Shown here: piece after piece, positions 41,548 through 46,724 of the stretch | Layout: every line of letters begins with the position of its first letter | Numbering within the stretch: position 1 is the first letter of the stretch | Assembly (NCBI GenBank): GCA_945828315.1 | Contig: CALZQA010000011.1 | Location: 1-46,724 of the forward strand | Source of the DNA: an uncultured bacterium | Lineage (GTDB): Bacteria; Bacillota; Clostridia; Lachnospirales; Lachnospiraceae | Length of the DNA: 46,724 bases | Direction of reading: 5' to 3' | Notes under the pieces: model-generated | What the model saw: the letters and a program-made list of their open reading frames with translations, nothing else | Told to the model about the DNA's origin: nothing | Databases searched by the model: none | Position numbers and translations under genes: made by a program

Positions 41548-42864
41548 ATGAAGCGAAAGATCAATGCCCGGTTTGTGCTGCTGACTGTGATGTCGGTGAT
41601 CCTGACACTGGTGCTGGCAACGGTGGCATATTATGAATTGTTTAAAAAAGAAGTGTTGGCGGATCTGAGGTCGTATACATATGTGCTGGAGCATGCCGGT
41701 GTGTTTGACGACATGACTGCGGTCAAGGAATATACGTTGTCCGACACAGATGTGCGCATTACGCTCATTGATCCGGATGGTGCAGTGCGCTATGACAGTC
41801 AGGCAGACGCTGCAGATATGGACAACCATGAAAATCGTCCGGAGATCGCCGAGGCGCTTCGATCCGGAAGCGGTGAGGCGATCCGTCATTCGGACACGAT
41901 CGGCCGGAACCTGTTCTATTACGCAGCCAGACTGGATAATGGTTCCATTCTGCGTGTGGGCAAGGAGAGCGGAAGTATCTGGGCGATCTTCGCCGGCATT
42001 CTGCCGTGGATCGCAGGTATCGGTGCAGGGCTGATCCTGATCGGTCTGGTCCTGTCCCATTATCTGACGATGCAGCTTTTGGAGCCCATCGAGCGCATGG
42101 CAAATGATATGGATCATCTGGATTCCATGACGGTTTACAAGGAGATGATCCCGTTTACAACGAAGATCCGCAAGCAGCATGAGGACATTATCAAAAATGC
42201 AAAAATGCGTCAGGATTTTACGGCAAATGTTTCTCATGAGTTGAAAACGCCACTGACAGCTATTTCCGGATACTCGGAGCTGATCGAGAATGGGATGGCG
42301 ACAGATGCAGATGTTCAGCGTTTTGCAGGTGAGATCCACAAGAATTCCAAGCGGCTACTGACGCTGATCAACGATATCATCCGGCTGTCAGAGCTGGATG
42401 TGACAGAGCACGATCTGACGACGCAGGAGGTGGATCTGTATGAGATCGCGCGCACCTGCGTAGATATGCTGCAGGTCAACGGAGAGAAGCATGATATTTC
42501 CATCTCACTGCTTGGTACGAGCTGTACGATCAATGCCAATCGGGAGATGATGGAGGAGCTGGTGTACAACCTTTGTGACAATGCGATCCGATATAATAAC
42601 GCAGGCGGTTCTGTTAAGGTCTGGGTGACGAAGGCTGACGGGCATACGGTACTTTCGGTGAAAGATACCGGTATCGGCATTCCAAAGGAAGATCAGGAGC
42701 GTATTTTTGAGCGCTTTTACCGTGTAGATAAGAGCCGTTCTAAGTCTACCGGCGGTACCGGACTGGGACTTGCGATCGTTAAGCACATCGTGGAGCAGCA
42801 CAATGCAAAGCTGGAGATCGACAGCAAGCTGGGCGAGGGCACGGAGATCCGGGTGATCTTTTAG
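41548..42864 (+). CDS. phoR: Phosphate sensor histidine kinase (PhoR type)
   Basis: A 438-residue membrane kinase. Two transmembrane helices (about 9-28 and 150-172) enclose an extracytoplasmic sensor of about 120 residues. The phospho-acceptor is His230 in NVSHELKTPLTAISGYSEL. The ATPase domain shows ELVYNLCDNAIRYN (N box), VKDTGIGIPKEDQERIFERF (G1/F box) and STGGTGLGLAIVKHI (G2). It follows the regulator gene by five bases. A long hairpin terminator ends the operon. Phosphate sensing probably goes through PstSCAB and PhoU, not the small extracytoplasmic domain; this is known of the family. Confidence 0.9.
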   Translation: MKRKINARFVLLTVMSVILTLVLATVAYYELFKKEVLADLRSYTYVLEHAGVFDDMTAVKEYTLSDTDVRITLIDPDGAVRYDSQADAADMDNHENRPEIAEALRSGSGEAIRHSDTIGRNLFYYAARLDNGSILRVGKESGSIWAIFAGILPWIAGIGAGLILIGLVLSHYLTMQLLEPIERMANDMDHLDSMTVYKEMIPFTTKIRKQHEDIIKNAKMRQDFTANVSHELKTPLTAISGYSELIENGMATDADVQRFAGEIHKNSKRLLTLINDIIRLSELDVTEHDLTTQEVDLYEIARTCVDMLQVNGEKHDISISLLGTSCTINANREMMEELVYNLCDNAIRYNNAGGSVKVWVTKADGHTVLSVKDTGIGIPKEDQERIFERFYRVDKSRSKSTGGTGLGLAIVKHIVEQHNAKLEIDSKLGEGTEIRVIF

Positions 42865-42920
42865 ATGAGACATTCCTTTGGCAAAGCTCAAAGGGAACGT
42901 TCGTAGAGAGAAAAGACCGA

Positions 42921-42982
42921 AAAAATGCGCAATTCTCCAAGGCAGAGAGCGATTCTCCGCTTTGTGGATTGCGCATTTTTCT
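42921..42982 (+). terminator. Terminator of the phoBR operon
   Basis: AAAAATGCGCAAT (42921-42933) pairs with ATTGCGCATTTTT (42968-42980), enclosing a 34-base loop with further weak pairing (TTCTCC/GGCAGAGAGC region). A T run closes it. Confidence 0.82.
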
Positions 42983-42997
42983 TTGAAGGGGTATAGT
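42969..42997 (+). promoter_or_regulatory. Candidate promoter of the XRE regulator gene
   Basis: TTGCGC (42969-42974, inside the terminator stem) and TATAGT (42992-42997) are 17 bases apart. The -35 match is weak. Confidence 0.45.
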
Positions 42998-43039
42998 CTT
43001 AGATAAGAGCTGCAGCTTTTTACAAAGGAGGAAGTTTTT

Positions 43040-43705
43040 ATGAACGAAAATAAGATTGGATCTTTTATCCAACTGAGCAGAAAGGAAAAGGGGATGACGC
43101 AGAAGGATCTGGCGGACCGGATCGGAGTGAGTGATAAGACGATTTCAAAATGGGAAAATGGAAACAGTGTGCCGGATACAGAGATCCTGTCATCGTTATG
43201 CCAGTCATTAGACATTTCAGTGAATGAACTTCTCTCCGGTGAAAAATTGCCTGTGGAGACTTATCCACAGAGAGCGGAGGAAAATATGATGAATCTATTA
43301 AAGGAAAATGAAGATAATCGGAAAAATTCTACGATCCAGTTGGTCGTTGGCATTGTATTGGGTATTTTGACACTCATACTGCTGCTTGGCATCACGGGTG
43401 GTGCGGGCTTGCATGCGTTAGTGTGGTTTATTGACCTGCCGTCATTACTTGGTATCATTTTGATCTGCGCAGCGGTCGTTCTGTGTTCAGGCGTAAGGGG
43501 AAAAAAAGAAGTATTCTGTGTTGCACAAAAGGCTGTGATCCCTGCCGGTGTATTTATGGCGCTGACAGCAGGAGTTGTGCTTTTAGTAAGGCTCGATGAT
43601 ATCGAATATATTGGACCGAATCTGGCGGTTGCATTTTTGTCGCTGACCTATGCCGTGCTGATCTATCTGATCCTGATCCCGGTGAACAAGCGCCTGGAGG
43701 GTTGA
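43040..43705 (+). CDS. XRE-family regulator with membrane segments
   Basis: A 221-residue protein. A helix-turn-helix of the Cro/C1 type fills residues 7-62 (SRKEKGMTQKDLADRIGVSDKTISKWENG). After a linker, four hydrophobic segments (about 96-118, 124-145, 163-180 and 190-214) form a membrane domain. Membrane-anchored XRE proteins of this kind are common in Clostridia and mostly uncharacterised; ligands are unknown. AAAGGAGG precedes ATG 43040. It has its own terminator, so it appears monocistronic. Confidence 0.85.
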   Translation: MNENKIGSFIQLSRKEKGMTQKDLADRIGVSDKTISKWENGNSVPDTEILSSLCQSLDISVNELLSGEKLPVETYPQRAEENMMNLLKENEDNRKNSTIQLVVGIVLGILTLILLLGITGGAGLHALVWFIDLPSLLGIILICAAVVLCSGVRGKKEVFCVAQKAVIPAGVFMALTAGVVLLVRLDDIEYIGPNLAVAFLSLTYAVLIYLILIPVNKRLEG

Positions 43706-43740
43706 GGGATGGTAGAGACAATTTTATAGATAAAATGGAG

Positions 43741-43769
43741 AGACAGCCTGGAAACGGGCTGTCTTTTTT
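43741..43769 (+). terminator. Terminator of the XRE regulator gene
   Basis: AGACAGCC (43741-43748) pairs with GGCTGTCT (43757-43764), followed by a T run. Confidence 0.92.
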
Positions 43770-43783
43770 GCCGGTTCGGATTC

Positions 43784-43812
43784 TTGTATTTTGCTTTTGA
43801 ATGCATTATACT
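43784..43812 (+). promoter_or_regulatory. Promoter of the ATPase-VWA pair
   Basis: TTGTAT (43784-43789) and TATACT (43807-43812) are 17 bases apart, 35 bases ahead of the ATPase gene. Confidence 0.7.
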
Positions 43813-43847
43813 GAGTTCGGTAAAGGATTGAATAATGATGGGGATAA

Positions 43848-44804
43848 ATGATCAGGAAGGATGACATTTCGTTGAAGAATGATATTATAGAGCAGTTGGA
43901 GATACGGGCAGAGCTGAAAAATGAGATTTTAGAATTCCGGAAGCAGTATCCGGTGAAGGAACAGGACAGGATTCCAAATCCAGATCTGATCTATGATGGA
44001 AAAGACATCTGGGAGCAGGCGGTGACGGCTCTGCTGTGCGGAAAAAATGTTCTTTTGGTAGGTCAGAAAGCGACCGGAAAGAATCTTCTGGCAGAAAATC
44101 TCGCGGCGGCATTCGCAAGACCGCGGTGGGATATTTCTTTTCATGTAAATATGGATGCGGCTTCTTTGATCGGAACAGATACCTTTTGCGACGGAGCAGT
44201 GGCTTTTCGGCCGGGACCGGTGTATGCTGCGGCAAAACAGGGCGGCTTTGCGGTGCTGGATGAGATCAATATGGCAAAGAGCGAGGCCGTGGCGGTGCTT
44301 CATGCAGTCCTGGATTTCCGCAGGAGTATGGATATACCGGGTTATGGAAAACTGGCGCTTCATCCGGCCACGCGTTTGATCGCCACGATGAATTATGGGT
44401 ATTCGGGAACCAGAGAGTTAAACGAGGCGCTGGTTTCCCGGTTTGTGGTGATCGAGATGCCGCTCATTTCGGGGGAGAGTCTTGCCAGACTGCTTCAGAA
44501 GCAGTATCCGTCGATCAAAAAAGACGCAGCGGAAGAACTGACAGCTGTCTTTCTGGATCTTCGGAAAAAATGTGAGCATGGAGAGCTTTCCTCCAAAGCG
44601 TTGGACCTCAGAGGCCTGCTGGATGCGGTGGCATTGATGGAAAAGGGGATGCATGTGGATACAGCACTTGATATGGGAATTACGAATAAGTCTTTTGATC
44701 CTTATGAACAAGCACTGATCCGGGATACGATCCATGCCAGAATGTCGCGGAAGCTCAGCCGTGAGGATCTGTTTTGTGACGAATTGTCCGAATTGTCTGT
44801 ATAA
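43848..44804 (+). CDS. NorQ/CbbQ-like AAA+ ATPase with an altered Walker A
   Basis: A 318-residue MoxR-type ATPase. The Walker A loop is VGQKATGKNLLAE: Lys78 is present but Asn79 replaces the usual Thr/Ser. Walker B is GGFAVLDEINMAKSEAVAVL, the DTFCDGAVAFRPGPVYAA insertion is of the CbbQ/NorQ type, and sensor 1 and the arginine finger lie in ATMNYGYSGTRELNEALVSRF. Such ATPases pair with a VWA protein to remodel or activate a metalloenzyme; the VWA gene follows. The start is uncertain: GGGG lies only 4 bases before ATG 43848. No target enzyme gene is in the window. Confidence 0.85.
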   Translation: MIRKDDISLKNDIIEQLEIRAELKNEILEFRKQYPVKEQDRIPNPDLIYDGKDIWEQAVTALLCGKNVLLVGQKATGKNLLAENLAAAFARPRWDISFHVNMDAASLIGTDTFCDGAVAFRPGPVYAAAKQGGFAVLDEINMAKSEAVAVLHAVLDFRRSMDIPGYGKLALHPATRLIATMNYGYSGTRELNEALVSRFVVIEMPLISGESLARLLQKQYPSIKKDAAEELTAVFLDLRKKCEHGELSSKALDLRGLLDAVALMEKGMHVDTALDMGITNKSFDPYEQALIRDTIHARMSRKLSREDLFCDELSELSV

Positions 44805-44884
44805 TTGTCTTTCAGGCATCGGAAATAAGGTGGCAGCTTGTCAAAAGAATCTGAGGGGTAACATCCCGGGGTTTTGGTAAAAAG

Positions 44885-46666
44885 ATGGAAGAACAGGACA
44901 AGAGAGAGGAAAAGCGTGCGAGAAATATGGTGTGGGCTGCGGCGGGAGCTTATGAGTGCGAGCCTTTGTTTTTAGCGTTTTCTCCGGATGGAACAGCGGA
45001 TCTTTATTTGAATACGATCATTGGTCTGAGCTATCAATGGTATGACGGAAAGAAGCTGGAGCAGTTTTTTCAGATGCTCGGCGGAAAAAATGAGGAATTG
45101 TATGAGGGACTGCTCTGGATCGCTCTGGAAAATGCGCTGTACCGGAAGGAGGAACAAAAGCGTTCTGCCCTGCGGGAGCTGCGCAAAGAGTATGCACATG
45201 ACTGCGTCAGGCGCTATCACAGGCAGAAAGATTATGCCAGGATTGACCGGCTGCGATATGGTCACTGCCGGGAGATCCTTGGTCTGGATCCGGAGCTGGG
45301 CAAAGAGGATGAGGAGCTTTTGCGGGCGATTGATCTTCCGGCGGACCTGACAACGGAACAACTCTTGACCAGGATCAGGGCGATCTTTGAACAGTTTTTT
45401 TCGTATCGCCCTATGCCTGTAAAAAGAAGGAACGGAGTCTACTTTCTGCAGAAGATCGTGGGAGTGTTTCATTCCGTGGGACAGATCGGTACTGTTTATG
45501 TGAGAGTAAAACAGCCGGATGCTGTGGATATCAGACAGGAAGGCGTACCGGGGATACGTGAGCGGACGAAGCTGTCTTTCTTTCATCTTTTTCCGAGAAA
45601 AGATGGTGCGCACGACAGGGAGTATGTGATGGCATGCTTTGGACAGAGCATGCTCGACGATAGAGAGATGAAAGCGGTGGAGCAGAGACTGTGCACCGGT
45701 AATCATAAGGACAGCCATCTGCTGTTTACGAGAGGAACGAGAAAAGCGCATCCGCTGTCAGGCAAAGCCGCAGATGCGGATATCGTGTCCGGGGGGCATG
45801 CCGTCGGATTTTCAAATAGAGAACTGCGGGAGATCATGGATTTTCGGAAGGAATGCAGACTGCAGCAGGAGAAAAACCGGGCGCATTTTGAAAAGAACCG
45901 GGATCTGTACCGGAACAGTATCCAGCGGCTTGCGGGAAAACTGCAAGTCACTTTGGAGACAGAGAAGGAGGATGATCTTTCGCCTGCAACACATGGGGTG
46001 ATATGCCCACAGCGGGTGTGGAGAGTTCTCTTCCAGAAGAATCCAAAGGTTTTTCAGAGAAAAGAAGAAAAAGATACTGCCGGTTTTTCCGTGGATATTT
46101 TGATCGATGCGTCTTCCTCACGAAAAACCAGCCAGGAATTCCTGGCGGCGCAGGGCTATGTTCTGGAGAAAAGTCTGGAGCGCTGCAGGGTTCCGGTTCA
46201 GATGTATTCCTATTGCAGTATCCGTGACTATACGATTCTGCGTTTGTTCCGCTTCTATGGGGAAAAAGGGCAGGATGAGGCGATTTTTCAATATACGGCC
46301 GCGGGAAATAACAGGGATGGTCTGGCGTTGCGCGGTGCCGGATATCTGATGGAGCAAAGTCCGAAGGAGAGGCGTCTGCTTCTGGTGCTGACGGATGCCA
46401 GCCCTCAGGACGATCAGGACCTGGGAGAAGGGGCATTTTACAAAAACAGGGAATATACAGACGAGGCGGCGGTGGCAGACGCGGCTGCAGAAGTGCGGAC
46501 TCTGCAGCAAAAGGGAATCACGGTCGTCGGGATCGTTACGGGCAGTGAGCGAAGCGCAGAGGCAGCCACAAAGATGTTTGGCAGGAATTTTGTGAAGATC
46601 CGGAATATCAATGAATTTGCGGAAACGGTCGGCCGGGTGCTGCAGGAACAGCTCCGGATGCTGTAA
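44885..46666 (+). CDS. VWA-domain protein, NorD/CbbO/CobT-like partner of the ATPase
   Basis: A 593-residue protein. The N-terminal two thirds are helical, charged and not recognised. The C-terminal von Willebrand A domain begins near residue 400 and has a complete metal-binding start, Asp408-Ala-Ser-Ser-Ser412 (DILIDASSS), and a later acidic residue in LLLVLTDASPQD. In NorD/CbbO-type proteins this domain binds the ATPase ring or the target enzyme. The gene lies 80 bases after the ATPase gene with no terminator in between, so they are likely cotranscribed. The ribosome site is weak. This pair is distinct from the MoxR-DUF58 genes at 5.8-7.8 kb. Confidence 0.83.
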   Translation: MEEQDKREEKRARNMVWAAAGAYECEPLFLAFSPDGTADLYLNTIIGLSYQWYDGKKLEQFFQMLGGKNEELYEGLLWIALENALYRKEEQKRSALRELRKEYAHDCVRRYHRQKDYARIDRLRYGHCREILGLDPELGKEDEELLRAIDLPADLTTEQLLTRIRAIFEQFFSYRPMPVKRRNGVYFLQKIVGVFHSVGQIGTVYVRVKQPDAVDIRQEGVPGIRERTKLSFFHLFPRKDGAHDREYVMACFGQSMLDDREMKAVEQRLCTGNHKDSHLLFTRGTRKAHPLSGKAADADIVSGGHAVGFSNRELREIMDFRKECRLQQEKNRAHFEKNRDLYRNSIQRLAGKLQVTLETEKEDDLSPATHGVICPQRVWRVLFQKNPKVFQRKEEKDTAGFSVDILIDASSSRKTSQEFLAAQGYVLEKSLERCRVPVQMYSYCSIRDYTILRLFRFYGEKGQDEAIFQYTAAGNNRDGLALRGAGYLMEQSPKERRLLLVLTDASPQDDQDLGEGAFYKNREYTDEAAVADAAAEVRTLQQKGITVVGIVTGSERSAEAATKMFGRNFVKIRNINEFAETVGRVLQEQLRML

Positions 46667-46692
46667 ATGGAGCGGTTGTGAGAATCTATACC

Positions 46693-46722
46693 TTGACTTA
46701 GCCGTACGACTAAAAGTATAAT
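46693..46722 (+). promoter_or_regulatory. MerR-like promoter with dyad in the spacer, serving a gene beyond the window
   Basis: TTGACT (46693-46698) and TATAAT (46717-46722) are 18 bases apart. The spacer holds the near-palindrome TTAGCCGTACGACTAA (46698-46713), with a perfect CGTACG core and one mismatched pair. A dyad between -35 and -10 is the arrangement used by MerR-family activators, though their spacers are usually 19-20 bases. Confidence 0.6.
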
Positions 46723-46724
46723 AA

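Noticed and set aside
1-46724. Mobile elements, prophage, CRISPR arrays, tRNA or rRNA genes.
   Set aside because: No transposase or integrase motifs, no spaced direct repeats of array type and no cloverleaf sequences were found on reading; a covariance-model search for tRNAs would settle the last point.

Overview
The window looks like chromosomal DNA of an anaerobic Gram-positive bacterium of the class Clostridia, most likely family Lachnospiraceae. The signs are strong AGGAGG-type ribosome binding sites, compact sigma-A promoters (TTGACA/TATAAT), a FabK-type fatty acid synthesis cluster with a FabT-like regulator, an oxygen-sensitive class III ribonucleotide reductase, and a PstS with a Lachnospiraceae-like domain order. 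The genus cannot be set from the sequence alone. I see no tRNA, rRNA, CRISPR, transposase or prophage gene. No stretch longer than about 260 bases lacks a gene; the gaps that exist mostly hold promoters, operators and terminators.

Layout. (1) 1-3.7 kb, sulfur amino acids: the 3' end of an O-acetylhomoserine sulfhydrylase gene, a Cys/Met-metabolism PLP enzyme, cysK, and an Rrf2-type regulator with three cysteines. The middle two genes share the same 17-bp dyad in their leaders. (2) 3.8-12.05 kb, one tightly packed operon: hflK, hflC, a MoxR ATPase, a DUF58 protein, a membrane transglutaminase-like protein and a DUF2156-GNAT fusion. (3) 12.1-14.6 kb: divergent pyruvate kinase and L-lactate dehydrogenase. 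(4) 14.65-25.3 kb, type II fatty acid synthesis: acpP, fabK, fabD, fabG, fabF, fabZ, a fused accDA, fabH and a fabT-like MarR gene. It sits behind a consensus promoter and three perfect FabT-like palindromes at exact 16-bp intervals. It ends in a striking fusion of a TetM/EF-G-like GTPase with a Rae1/YacP-type NYN nuclease domain. (5) 25.3-29.5 kb: trmO, then nrdD behind a NrdR box pair, then an unassigned radical SAM gene. (6) 29.5-31.9 kb: a GGDEF-EAL protein with a degenerate GGDEF site. (7) 31.9-42.9 kb, phosphate: pstS-pstC-pstA, then three unrelated genes, then pstB-phoU, a 32-residue membrane microprotein, a Na/Pi cotransporter-PhoU protein and a PhoB/PhoR two-component pair. (8) 43.0-46.7 kb: an XRE regulator with membrane segments, and a NorQ/NorD-like AAA ATPase plus VWA protein pair. 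A MerR-like promoter lies at the extreme right edge.

The phosphate region is the richest in unreported-looking structure. Four promoters (pstS, pstB, the microprotein, the Na/Pi gene) carry TTTTAC hexamers in a fixed geometry. Three have spacings of 11, 11 and 23 bp. All four have a -10-like box exactly 10 nt after the last hexamer. This ties the dispersed genes into one probable PhoB regulon and makes the 32-residue protein a real candidate member. The PstS protein itself appears circularly permuted. The other standout is the ribosomal-protection-GTPase/Rae1 fusion, which would join A-site GTPase and A-site mRNA cleavage functions in a single chain.
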